Below, one piece after another: positions 42,573 through 53,604 of a DNA stretch of 64,000 nucleotides. Location of the stretch: NCBI GenBank assembly GCA_012934845.2, contig WNNJ02000272.1, forward strand, positions 118,623 through 182,622, given 5' to 3'. The notes beneath the pieces were generated by a model. The model searched no databases and was not told the DNA's origin. It worked only from the letters and a program-made list of their open reading frames with translations. Numbering within the stretch: the stretch's first letter is position 1; every line of letters begins with the position of its first letter. This DNA is from Pomphorhynchus laevis. Taxonomy: Eukaryota; Acanthocephala; Palaeacanthocephala; Echinorhynchida; Pomphorhynchidae. The translations under genes and the position numbers were made by a program.

Positions 42573-43115
42573 TACAATATGTAATGATATTGGCTTTCTT
42601 CAAAATCATTTAAATAATTTAATAGATACATATTTTAAACTAGGTTACTATAAAAATAACATCAAGCAGAAAATAGTAAAATATATAAATCAACACAATA
42701 ATATAAAGAATAAATTTTAACTCTTAAGTGGCAAATTTTTATGGATGGATAATAAATAATATACTTTGCATTAGAATAAGATACTAGATATTTATTTCAG
42801 ATGAAATACATCAGTAGCATGTATTTGGCTCCGCTGCTATGTTGGGTAGAGGAGTTAGGGACCGAAACCTGATAGCATAGCAGTTCCTCCTGATGACCTC
42901 TAATTCTTATTCTGATACAACGTCTGTTATTTATTAGTCAATTCATAAAAATGACGTTTATTTTAAAATTTCAATTTTTTATTTTAACTTGATTTAAATT
43001 ATAGAAAATCTAAAACAATTATTAATTTTATTATTTAATTATTAAATTTTGATTTAGCATTATTATGTTTTGTTTATTTTATAATTATATTAAATACGTA
43101 GACTCAGTTAGCTGA
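42573..43115 (+). mobile_element. PLE 3' fragment nested in the non-LTR element
   Basis: Contains PLE thumb coding (DIGFLQNHLNNLIDTYFKL, YYKNNIKQKIVKY; 42585-42718). Then comes the family-A structure at 42825-42900 (CTGCTATG, GGGTA, GAGGA, GTTAGGG, GAAA, CATAGCAG, TCCTC, CTGATGA, CTCTAATTC) and the terminal motif TACGTAGACTCAGTTAGCTGA (43097-43117). It lies between two halves of an RT, so it inserted after that element. Confidence 0.65.
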
Positions 43116-43124
43116 TTTGATTTA

Positions 43125-44490
43125 TCATTCTTTCAAATTATCATCCTGGCTTTCACGTCGCCTTTTTACTTATTCTAAGCAACTCCTGCCTCCCCCGAAC
43201 GACATGGATTTCGAAATAGAAATTTCATCAGCGCGACGCTAACTGAATCTCGACATGCTATTTCACAACGATATCGTGCAGTTGTCGCGCATACGTAGTT
43301 TACGTCGACTTTATGAAAGCTTTCGATTATATCAACTGTTAACTTTTCATTGACGGGCTTAATTTTTTAATATCACATACGAGGGGCCTTCCTCGGCACA
43401 TTACATCATATGTTGTTACCGAATGAAGTGTACATTTTTGATAGCGTTTCTTTCTCCGCTCCAATCACTCAACACAAAGAAATCTTGCAAGGTGACCCAC
43501 TAAGTCCGCTCCTTTGCTCACTCTTTGTTGAAGATTTACCAGCTTACTTGAAAGCGACACCATCTCACTCCAAAATCATTATTTTTGCCGACGACTTGCT
43601 TATAAAATCCTACTCTATTCAAATCTTACAATCCCCAATTAACCTACTCAACCTATTATGCATTGAAAACGATCTTACTGTTAACATTATGAAGACCAAA
43701 GCCATCAAATTCCGCCGTGGAGGGCTCTTTGCTCATACCGATAAACTTTCGATGGACTGTCGACCCAACGAATTCTTCAACTGCTATAAATATCTAAGTG
43801 ACCATCTAACTTCCACATGGTCATTTCGTCTCGACTTTGAACAAAAATCATGTAAATTATTATCGGACACATACGCATATCGAAAACTTTTAAGTTTATC
43901 CTTACATGGTGCCCTTCGCTTCTTTAAGGTTATGCTAGAGCCTTTGTAACTCACGTACTACCTGTAATATGGTCCGACCTTTCAAGTATTAAATTTAAGT
44001 AATTAAATGCATGTAAATTGCGCTTTATCAAAAAAGTACTTGGCCTATCACCCAAAATCCATTCCACCCCTATCGCAGCAATCACATTGATTAAACCCTA
44101 TCAGTAGATTATCAACAAAATTTTCGTCTCCCTGAAACATACACAATCAAACAACACTGAACCATTTACTTATAAGCTCAATTCAATCTACCCTGAAATA
44201 TCCTCGGCCTCAAATACCTTAAAATCAATACGGGAAAAACATTACGCAAAGAAAAGACCACTTATTGTCCGCGCCCATATACACGGAAATCACGATTAGC
44301 TTTGAATAATCCGTATCCCATGCCACGATCGTTCGAATTATTACCGCTGCAAATTTCGTCACATTCCATGTCCACCCATTTCTCATGTTTCATTGTCTGT
44401 CCTTTCCAAATTGTCACTCAAGCAAATCGATTCGCTAACTAATGACCTTACCGACACCCTTTATCCAAACCAACTAATCTTAATGTAATT
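43125..44490 (+). pseudogene. Non-LTR reverse transcriptase, 3' half
   Basis: After frame-broken remains of GFR and a VDFMKAFDYIN-like motif (43200-43340), an open frame at 43410-43949 has EILQGDPLSPLLCSLFVEDL and the catalytic FADDLLI, then NDLTVNIMKTKAIKFRRGG and FFNCYKYLSDHLT. Further stops follow, and LPVIWSDLSSIKFK, KLRFIKKVLGLSPKI continue to about 44490. The order is that of a jockey/RTE-like RT with its C-terminal domain. It is multiply broken. Confidence 0.65.
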
Positions 44491-45099
44491 GTTAAACCAG
44501 GCATTCGAGCAAGTGACCGACAATTCAAATCATAGCAAATGACTGTTGATTTCATGAATGCTTTCGTTTTGTATTTTATTATTATATTTACATTTTTTGT
44601 TTACTGCCTAATGCCTAAAGTCTACAATTGCATAATAAATATTCTCAGAATAATGTTATTGGACGAGTTTCTTGTTATCAGAAAATAAATTCACATCGCG
44701 ACCTATCAATATGTATCAATTATTACAGCATTATTGCATCAGGCTCAAATATATGGTTGCATACCCTCTCACAAGGGAGCATGATCATTGAATGCAAATG
44801 CTACGATATCAAACAAATATCTGCTCTAGCCAATTGTGGTGACCAAGTAGAAACTGTATTTGGCTAAAAATCAGTGAATATTTGTGGTAAAAGTCGTAGT
44901 CGTCATCCGTGGTATAAACTAGGATGACGTTGTTAATAATATAAAATGTCATCCATATTTCAGTTATGGATAGTAAATATGCTGCTATTAATTACGGTTT
45001 CGAGATTGGTGAGATAGTTTAGTATAACTTTAGTTTATATAAAGTTATTTAACTCACGATAGTTTTTCATACATGTATTAAGTTCGTTGTAATTAAAAT

Positions 45100-45366
45100 T
45101 TGAATAAAAGAGAAATTATTTCTTTACTATCTGACGGAATTGTGGAAAAGCAAATTATATTGGAAGACATAATATCTGCAACATGCTTTTGGACTAAGAA
45201 AAAACTTGAATTTATAGCTTGTTGTGGATTAGAATCGCATGATGACAATTATGACGACAACAGAAGAAACACCGAAAAGCAATCGAGGATCAATCCAGAC
45301 GTTTGGCCAGAATAAAAAAACCTCAATATTTGGATGATTATGTAACTTGAGATCAAAGTGGAATAT
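45100..45366 (+). pseudogene. LTR-retrotransposon Pol C-terminus remnant
   Basis: An open frame (45100-45315) changes at its end to a frame reading RRLARIKKPQYLDDYVT and stop. That resembles the C-terminal tails of the two intact Gypsy elements here (RRSPAYLNDYV). AAGTGGAATAT and then TGTGGTATTTTTT follow at about 45367, which could be a polypurine tract and LTR start like those of element A. The rest of the element is not recognisable. Confidence 0.4.
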
Positions 45367-46470
45367 TGTGGTATTTTTTATCTAATTTAAGCCCATTCAA
45401 CTATTCACATTGCTATTTGTAATATCCTATAGTTTAATCCCCCTTTTCACACAAGTATCCGGGACACATCACTGCAAAAATCAGATTATACTATTATAAA
45501 ATACTAAGCAAGATGGACTTATGGATGCTGGCTTTTTCTAAATCGCCATCGCTCACTCCCTTCGAAATTACTAATATTATTACCAATATGATAGCAATAT
45601 TATCTACTGATAGCAATGCTATTTTAAGTTTATATTGAGTGCGTTTGCGCAAATAAGCGTTAGTCCCCCGTATCCGTTGACTAATAGTTTAAGAAACTTA
45701 ATGGAGTAAACTACTCAACCATGAATGACAACGGAAAGTTTTTGCTTATCCCTAATCCTATTTACCGTAGCTTACATGTGGCTTACTTTACTATCATATA
45801 GAGTTTGATTTCCGGAACCAGACTAAGTTTCGAGGATGGAACGCGCATTCTTGCAAATATCTGGTATAACATTTGTTCTCTAATTTGGTTCCGGTAAACC
45901 AAGTTCTTAAGTAAACAGGCATTAACAAGTTTATTGGCATGATCTTTTTCAAAATGAATATATAATCTTTATTATCAATATATCTAAATAACCAAACGTC
46001 GTATACCAATATAATTGGCATTAAAATATGTTTTTATTATATTAAGATTCCGGTGAATGATAAACAATTTTTAATTATAGTTTTTTTCAAAGAAGAAAAC
46101 AGGTAAATTGTATACACCCAAACATGTACATCACCTGTGTATACATTTAATATTTTAAGCATGTGTCTACTATACAAGGTAAGCGTTTGTTGTATTTTGT
46201 TGCTATTATACTAATTGAGAAAGTATCGCTTATGCAATGCTGGTGAAACAGTTGGCGTTTGCATGCCAATCATAGTCTAATAATTCACTCGATGAAATAA
46301 AAAGTTACTAAATGCATTATTTTCCATTCCAAATGTATGTATAAATATTTCTACTGATAATAATTTAATTAGATGAACCAGATTTCTGATTTGTTCGATT
46401 ATGCTATTTTATCAAGTTTAAGGTTTTCTAACATAAATGACAGTAAAGTCAATTGGTCCTTTTTAGCAAC

Positions 46471-46600
46471 ATCCAAGTAAACCCTTTAACTACATGCATT
46501 GTATGTAATATTACGGTAATATTACTTCATCAAGTAAACCCTTTAACTACATGCATTATATGTAGTATTACGTTAATAACAGTAAGATCGAGTTAACTAT
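46471..46600. repeat. Tandem duplication, ~57 bp unit
   Basis: AAGTAAACCCTTTAACTACA plus TGCATTRTATGTARTATTACG occurs twice head to tail (46477-46516 and 46535-46573). Confidence 0.75.
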
Positions 46601-46984
46601 TTTAATTACATCCACTGCAAGTCGATATCACGATACCGAAAATAGATTTTACCGAAGGATTGTAATGTGCACCGCGAAATGTAAAATTTTTAATTCAAAG
46701 TACTTCAAAGCATACCAATTGTATCTCACAGTTTCTTAAGATATATTATGACGAGATTGAGTAATTCTCTTAAGCTTAATTTTAGCTTTGAACAAAACGG
46801 ATAAGATAAAACTTTACCATATTTGATACTGAATAAAAACTCGAGTTTAAAACTGAGTTTACAGATATCCAATATATATAATATGTTATTTGGATGTAAA
46901 AGGATAATTTTCTAATTGAAAAATGTCGATTTAAATTATAATCAGATCAGCTAAATGAGACTTCTTTTTTGCCGTTAATCCCAT

Positions 46985-47465
46985 ATAAAAGCGGAGTCGG
47001 TTCTTAATATATGCTTAATCCATTTCGCAACGTTGTGAGCCTGATCCGGGTAAATCGAACAGATTGTAAATCCTTGTGTAGTGTGTCCGATCCATTAAAG
47101 ACAGGATTCTCGCATTTTTTCTATGATTGGCGCAACACCGTTTTGCTGTCGGATCTCGTCGTTGCGCACATGGTCAAGGTGAGTTACACCACTCATCAAT
47201 CTCAACATCTTAGTCTCCATGACTAAGTTACGATTTTCGGATCTCTTCGTAATTGGCCAGCACTCGGCACCATATAAGGCCACAGGACGGATCATTTTTT
47301 GATATATTTTTGATTTAATACGATCTTTTATACGTCGGTGGCACACCAGTATTCGCACGCCACTTGGTTCATGCATCATTGATTCGCATTTATTTCAGCT
47401 CTAAGGGAACCATCAGCCGAGAGTATCGATCCGAGATATGTAACGTTTTCGGTTTGAATCAGGTT
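46985..47465 (-). pseudogene. RTE-like reverse transcriptase C-terminus
   Basis: Minus strand in three frames: ENVTYLGSILSADGSLRAEI, IKSKIYQKMIRPVALYGAEC, WPITKRSENRNLVMETKMLR, THLDHVRNDEIRQQNGVAPI, then PDQAHNVAKWIKH near the end. These blocks in this order mark the C-terminal third of RTE-clade non-LTR retrotransposons. The frames are disrupted. A PLE tail (minus, 47485-47520) abuts upstream. Confidence 0.75.
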
Positions 47466-47639
47466 TGATCATCAAACCAGATTGATCTTATTGTTAAGAT
47501 CAGCTAACTGAGTCTACGTAATATATATTATTTATAAATAAAAAGTGATGTTAAATAAAATTCAAAAAATTAAATAAATAATTATTAATAATTATTAACT
47601 GTTAAATTGAATGATTTTTTTAATAAATAAGGTTATTAG

Positions 47640-48294
47640 TTTAAATTTACCAGTGTCTCTGTCCGTCGTCCCAAGCATAGAAACTGCGTTATCCGTTTGC
47701 ACGGCTAGGCTGATCCTCTGGAGTAAAAACGTCTTTGCGCGAGGCTCGTCGCAGTGACGGCGGAGACGCTTACCGAAGCTCGTCAAAGAAAACGGTAGCC
47801 CCTCTACCCAAGGCGCCAAGAGTTTCAATACCTATCGGTATGAAATCCATGCCACTGAATGTAATGATCTCGTACTTTTTCTTCTTTCTTTCCTCAGCTT
47901 CTGTGGCTACGGCACCTGATCCTGACAACGCCGTAGATAAATGACTTAAAGACATTGGATTTACAGATGTCACGTCCAGGCATGCAAAGCGCCCACCTTT
48001 CCACTGGGTCACCGTGCCGCCATCCGGTCGTTTTCCGTCGGAGCGAGTTAAACCTGGAGGTTCAAGGCGGCTCTGTACGTGAGCTTTTCTTAGCGCATCT
48101 TGAACTATGCTGTTCAGCATTGAATTACGGGCAAAACGGCCAGCGGAACGTGAACAACTCAAGCCATGCGTTCCTAGTCTGTCAACGACTGCACCGCAAC
48201 GGCACGTGTGGGGTTGGCATATTTGCGCTCCTAATCGTAAGGCGATTGCCACTCTTAAGGTTTCGTCTGTGAGCAAAGTTCTAGTCGTGAACAT
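47640..48294 (-). pseudogene. RLE-type non-LTR element: zinc finger and restriction-like endonuclease
   Basis: Minus strand 48294-47770, open: TDETLRVAIALRLGAQIC, HTCRCGAVVDRLGTHGLSC (a CCHC zinc-binding motif), SRLEPPGLTRSDGKRPDG, FACLDVTSV and EERKKKKYE. RPD-X(~14)-D with a following K..KY is the PD-(D/E)XK layout of the restriction-like endonuclease of R2-type elements. In another frame (47780-47650) follow FGKRLRRHCDEPRAKTFLLQ and RISLAVQTDNAVSMLGTTD, the usual C-terminal tail of this family. One frameshift separates the two. The clade within RLE elements is not assigned. Confidence 0.75.
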
Positions 48295-49350
48295 TAGAAC
48301 TGCCTGTATGAATGCTCTAGCAGCGGGTGCCTAACGCTGATTAGGCGGGCTGTAGTAATTGCATTGGTAGAACTTGCCACGAGCTCGAGCGCACTCACCT
48401 CGGATAGAGGGATGCTACATTTTTTGGGTTCCCAAAGTAGGCAAATGCTCGGCGTCTGTGGTGTTAATTGAATAGAACCAATCATTTGGTTGTTCTCACC
48501 GGAAGCCAGAGCTGTATTTTACTAATTAAGTGCCAATGTTTAAGGTTGTCGTGAAAATCTTTCGTTCCAAACAGCAATGAGTCTTGAAGTTTTGTAGGGA
48601 GAAGATCAAGGACGACCGATAGCGATGTCAGGTAAGACGATAAGTAAGCTGGTGTGGCAGTGAGTGTTACGCTTAAAATGCCTAAATCCATGTGAGTTAT
48701 CGTCAAGGTGGCTTGTTACCAGCTAGATGATGATAATTTCACGTTAAGTACTTTCTCAAGTTGATCCCTCAGAGCAGATCATAATTCTGGAGAACACTAC
48801 TTTGGTAGCATGACGTGGATCTGAGTGTGTACAGCAGTTTTGAGGCGCTGAGAAAATTCTGGAGCAGGAGAAATGCAAGGTGTGTGTTGAGTCCAGCCAA
48901 GCGGCTACCCATCAATTTCAGTTGCGATATATTGCACATGTAGTACCTTATCAGCGGCTTCTGAGCTGGCTAGGGCGGCTCCCCAGTAGAGTGGCATCAG
49001 CCGGCTCAACGTGCTTTATACCTGGGAGAATTGTGCGAATCCTTGAAAGCGCGGTTGGTGAGTGTGATACGAAATCGCATTTCGTTTCGTTTAGATATAG
49101 CCCGAATTCAGGGCCAAATTGGGTTAGTAGTTCGATTTCGTGGCATATGTCTTCCGTGCGGCCTCCTATAACGCCGTCGTCGAGATACCACACATTAAAC
49201 TGAATGCGAGTATTTTGAGCAGTGGATAGATGACTAGGCAGAATAATAGCGAGCCGAGAGGATCGCCTTGTTGAACTTCTTCTCGTGATTCGATCGTGTG
49301 ATCGCCGTATTGCAGGAGACTTACGCCGAAGTAGCATCAATGTACGAAGC
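48295..49350 (-). pseudogene. RLE-type element: RT catalytic and thumb region
   Basis: Minus strand: VQQGDPLGSLLFCLVIYP, FNVWYLDDGVIGGRTEDI (catalytic YLDD), LYLNETKCDFVSHSP, then AFLLLQNFLSASKLLYTLRS, a degenerate GRLG-like DLGILSVTLTATPAYLSSY (48700-48640), leading into the endonuclease. Several stops and frameshifts occur (for example between 48960 and 48720). Confidence 0.7.
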
Positions 49351-50700
49351 GAGATAACGCGGGAAAGTGCTTTGTCGTTTCTGTCAGCACAGTTGTATGA
49401 CTAGCATTGTTGAAGGCATTAGTAAAATCTATATTTAACAAGCTTTCCCCGCACGTCATTCCCTCATAGAGGAACAAGCGTGTAGCGTGCACTGCCGCTT
49501 CACAACCTGATTTTACTCCTACACCGATCTGATAGGGCTTCAGAAATGTGGAAGCTTCATTGCGAATAAGTCTTTACCATTAACCGACGGAGTGTATTGC
49601 CAATTGCGATGGGACGAAGCCCTCCATCTTTCTTGTTGAAACTCAGTAGAGTGGCACCAAAGAAATACGACTGAACTATTTTTGGTACATTTCTTTTGAG
49701 GACGATATTGATGAAATTTGTCAACTGTTTGACCAGTCCTGTGTTTCTCCAAGTGTCTCTTATGCCGACTATGTCTTCGAGGTGACGTGGGTGAAGTCCG
49801 TCAAAACCTCCCGCCGTTCCCTTAGGAAATGAGCGCATCGCCGCAATAACGTCATCTGGACTTGCTATGATCGCCTCTGGGAAATCTGTTGAGTATATAC
49901 CGGATTGAATGTGAGTGTTCCTCGGTGGATGTTAAAGGCACATCATCTGAGCATTTTCGTGGGATAAAAGGGCGAGCTTTTCGTCACTTGAAGCAATTCT
50001 AATAGTCCATATGATGTCCCCGTCTTCGACCTTCCTTGTTATCATCTTCGCTACCTCCTCGATGGATATTGACCATGTTCCCACGATACTCGAGACATTG
50101 TTATTCCTAGTGTTCTGTTTATGTTACTCGTTTCCCGGTGATGGTTTGATGACAGAGAACGACTGTGTATCTTGCTTGATATTTGCAGTCAGGCTCGTAC
50201 CGTCGTCTTCCCTTGATCCTATGCTGCTAACAATAAAGCAAGCCTTTGCAAAGTAAAAGATGGCTACCCAGTTTGATTCAGCTGTGAGGTCGGTATTCAC
50301 ATGCACAAGAGCCGTTTCGAGTGTCTGCGCACTGAAGCTCGAGAACCCTACGGGATACGTAGGATCACAGAGCAGTGGCGCTCCAAAACGGGCGTAAAAC
50401 GATCGGTGAATGACAACTGGATTGAACCAATTGAGTCGATGTCGGCCTGGTTAATGTCGTTGTTCACGTAAGCCGTTGATGTATCATGTTCACCGCAAAT
50501 TAAATGTGGTGGTCAGCTGGATCCGGCACAGCTACGGTGTTTGCCGTGTTTAAACAGCAGTCCTGAACCCGTAAGACGAAACCGTAAATGACATACTGTG
50601 CATGTGCCTGTTGCCAGTTTATTGTAAAATAAATCCAGTGATTGTGATTTAGACCTTGTTGGTCTGATCCAAAAGCAGGACGGTTTGAAAAGCAGCACGA
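49351..50700 (-). pseudogene. RLE-type element: N-terminal zinc finger to RT palm
   Basis: Minus strand from 50700: CTVCHLRFRLTGSG, KHGKHRSCAGSS (C-X2-C ... H-X5-C, a probable DNA-binding finger at the N-terminus), then WVAIFYFAKACFIV, SIEEVAKMITRKVEDGD, RIASSDEKLALLSHEN, SFPKGTAGGFDGLHPRHL, KDGGLRPIAIGNTLRRL, KSGCEAAVHATRLFLYEG and NIDFTNAFNNASH (catalytic Asp). With the two following entries this is a nearly full-length element of about 3 kb on the minus strand, broken by several frameshifts. A second, shorter copy is at 57908-58880. Confidence 0.7.
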
Positions 50701-50761
50701 TTTTATGTTAGTTATTGTTTTAATTTGATAATATCAAGAAAATTGTTTTAACCTGTGCTAG

Positions 50762-51590
50762 AATATCTCAAAACGAGAATGATACCAATCCGCGTGAATT
50801 TTGTCAGCCATTTTAGCCAGACGCGGAAGAACAACGAAAAACATTGCTAGATGCCGTTTCGTCATCACTATGACTCTCCAGTGTCAATTTCCTCCCACTG
50901 CTGGTTGCAAAGGAGGACTAGCAGACGGCTCTATCAAAGAATCATGTGAATGATGCACTAGAAAACCTCTAAGACATCATCATTGAGTGCTGAACCAGCA
51001 CTACCGCTTTCCCAAATAAGATCATTAGCGCAAAGGTACTGGCAAACGCCAGCGAAAGGTATCTTTGTATCGGCTAACTTGATTTATAAATATCTAAAAA
51101 CGAGAGTGATACCAATCCGCGTAAATTTTGTTAGTCATTTTAACCAGACGAGGAAGAACAACGAAAAACACTGCTAGATGCCGTTTCGTCATCACTATGA
51201 CTCTTCAGTGCCAGTTCCCTCCCACTGCTGTGCTGGATGCAGAGGAGGACTAACAAACGGCTCTATCAAAGAATCATGTGAATGATGCACTAGAAAACCT
51301 TAAAGACATAATCATTGAGTGCTGAAGCAGCACTACCGCTTCACCAAATAGGATCATTAGCGCAAAGGTACTGGCAAATGCCAGCGAAACGTATCTTGTG
51401 TATCGGCTAACTTATTTTATGAATATCTCAAAACGAGGGTGATACCAATCTGCGTGAATTTCATTTTAGCCAGACGCGGAAGAAAACAAAAAATACTGAT
51501 ACATGCCGTTTCGTCATCACTATGACTCTTCAGTGCCTGTTCCCTCCCACTGCTGGATGCAGAGGAGGACTAGCAGACGGCTCTTTAAAT
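50762..51590. repeat. Satellite, ~330 bp unit, about 2.5 copies
   Basis: Each unit begins AATATCTMAAAACGAGRRTG (50763, 51089, 51423) and contains GATGCCGTTTCGTCATCACT and TGGCAAAYGCCAGCGAAA. On the minus strand each unit has CTGRAGA, GTCAT, AGTG, ATGAC, GAAA, CGGC: a hammerhead core strand, a 5-bp stem II and GAAA in standard order (units 2 and 3 with CTGAAGA, unit 1 with CTGGAGA). Stems I and III are uncertain. Confidence 0.75.
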
Positions 51591-51689
51591 GTCAAATTAG
51601 ATGTTGTATAATTTATATTAAGTAAAAAAATTAAAATTTAAAACTAAAATCAATTTTTATGAATTGACTAATAAAGAATATGCGATGTA

Positions 51690-51860
51690 TCCGAATAAGA
51701 ACTAGAGGTCATCAGGAGGAACTGCTATGCTATCAGGTCATAGTCCCTATTCTTCAACCCAATATAGCAGTGGGGCAAAATAAATGCTAAATACCTATTT
51801 TCTCTGATGAAGTTTGATTGTTTAGTGTATCTTATTCTAATACAAAACATGGTTTATCAT
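51690..51860 (-). repeat. PLE 3' structured region (minus)
   Basis: Minus strand: CTGCTATATTGGGTT, GAAGAATAGGGACT, ATGA in place of GAAA, CCTGATAG, CATAGCAG, TTCCTC, CTGATGA. The family-A helix is partly kept, but GAAA and the GTC triplet are lost. Confidence 0.5.
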
Positions 51861-51954
51861 CCATCCGTAAAACGTTTTCGCTTAAGAGTTTAAATTAATT
51901 TTTAATAGTTTGTAGATTTTTATATTGTACGATCGTCTGTTTGATTTTATTTTA

Positions 51955-52640
51955 AACCATTAAATAAATATAAATATATGGATAAAATTGAATTAATAGA
52001 TTCCTCTAATATTTTGATAAATTAAAATTATTAAAAAGTAGGGACATCTATATTTAGACAAGTAAAAGGTGTTCCAACGGGAGGTAATAGTAGCCCAATT
52101 ATAGCTTACTTATTTTTAAGCTTTATAGAATATGAATTTGCTCATAATTGTGTAAAAAATAAATCTAAATTATATTAATCAGATCATATAACTAAGTCTA
52201 CGTATGCTATACTTTATTTAATTAAAAATAAAGGTAAATAATAAATAATTATATACAATTTTATACAATTTTATACAGAAAGTAATTAAATATATAAATC
52301 AACATAATATCATTAAAAATAAATTTAAACTCTTAAGAGAAAATTATTTATGTACGGATAGTAAATAATATCCTCTGTGCTAGAATAATATATTACACTA
52401 GATAAACAAATTACATAAGAGGAAATACATCATTAGTGTGGATTTAACCCTGCTGTTGTGTTAGGTCGAGTAATGAATTGATCGAAACGTTATAGCATAT
52501 CAGTTACTCCTGATGACCTCTTAGTTCATGAAAATACTTGGTTATAAAAAATCTTGAGTTTTAAGAAATCTGAGTTATTTAAATTTTACTATCTAAATTT
52601 ATATATAATATATAGAATATGTAGACTCGTTTGACTGATC
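51955..52640 (+). pseudogene. Penelope-like RT scrap and PLE 3' end
   Basis: 51955-52175 encodes YKYMDKIELIDS, RQVKGVPTGGNSSPIIAYLF and CVKNKSKLY. A PLE terminal motif in the opposite orientation lies at 52185-52205. 52240-52640 is another plus-strand 3' end. Its family-A structure at 52448-52530 has GGTC, GAGTAA, ATGAATTGA, GAAA, TTACTC, CTGATGA and TTAGTTCAT, with two stems compensated relative to other copies. Confidence 0.6.
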
Positions 52641-53551
52641 TGATTAGTGCTATAATGCTAATTATTGATTGTTATATTTATTAGTGAATTATATACTTAA
52701 TGATTATTATGTCTCGTTAATATGTAAGTTAAAAGATTTGCTACATAAACATTTATTTATTTTTGTAATATTTAAAAGACCGCGTTATTACCCTATTTTC
52801 AAATGCGAATTAATTTACAATTTAACTAAAAATAGAGAAAAAAGTCTATTGGATTAGGCAATAAGCAAAATGTATTTTGGAGTAGACATTTCAATATTAG
52901 CTCATCAAATATTCAACTGAATTCCAGGCGCATTTTGTTTTTTCAATGGTAGCGGCTTTGCTTAGTTTTAACAATATTTGTTAACTTGATGAAAAAAGGC
53001 TAAGAAATATTTTTATTATTTAGATATCATTTAATACGGTTCACTTTAATACGTTTGGATGTCTTCTATGTGATGGCAACTACACTATTTAGGCAATTTA
53101 ATGTATTGCAGCATATAAGGTTTTAATGTACTATTTGTCGAGTTAAATTATTGCTCATTCAGAGATATTGTTTTCTCTTCACAGCCGTGTATTAAATATT
53201 AGCTACTCTACTGTCATCATAACATCGAAATAATTAAATCATAAAAAATTTAGCAGGTTATCATTTATATCGCAGTTTATGGCATTGGACAGGGTCATTG
53301 TGCACTCGTCAAACTGTTATAATCATATATCGACGAAAAATGTATTATAACATGTGGATGTTCAGGATTATTTTCTTAATTATGTGATTACATCAATTAT
53401 CTGCACAGATTTGAATGAATAATGCATCTATCTCATACAGGTATATTAACGATAATTCATTTTGTATTTTTATGATATTTATTATTAAAAAGACTATCAA
53501 ACAAATTTTAAATATATTAACTTTAAGTCTCTGCCAACTAATTGCTTTTGG

Positions 53552-53604
53552 AATTTATAAAATGAGCTCATCCATAACATGGATGAGCTTTTATAAAGCT
53601 CATC
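53552..53604. repeat. Inverted repeat (hairpin)
   Basis: Arms with TTTATAAAA and GCTCATCCAT on the left, ATGGATGAGC and TTTTATAAA on the right, loop AAC. A 3-base indel interrupts otherwise perfect pairing of about 20 bp. The open frame 53415-53687 running through it is AT-rich and unsupported. Confidence 0.65.

Noticed and set aside
42820-42900. Simple nested cloverleaf as the only structure of the PLE 3' region
   Set aside because: TCATCAG/CTGATGA and AAATAC/GTATTT can form a nested fold, but in the 52.45 kb copy the changes preserve the crossing stems rather than the nested one; kept only as an alternative.
50762-51590. Spaced repeats as a CRISPR array
   Set aside because: Only 2.5 copies of a long homogeneous 330-bp unit with no short repeat/spacer structure; it is a satellite.
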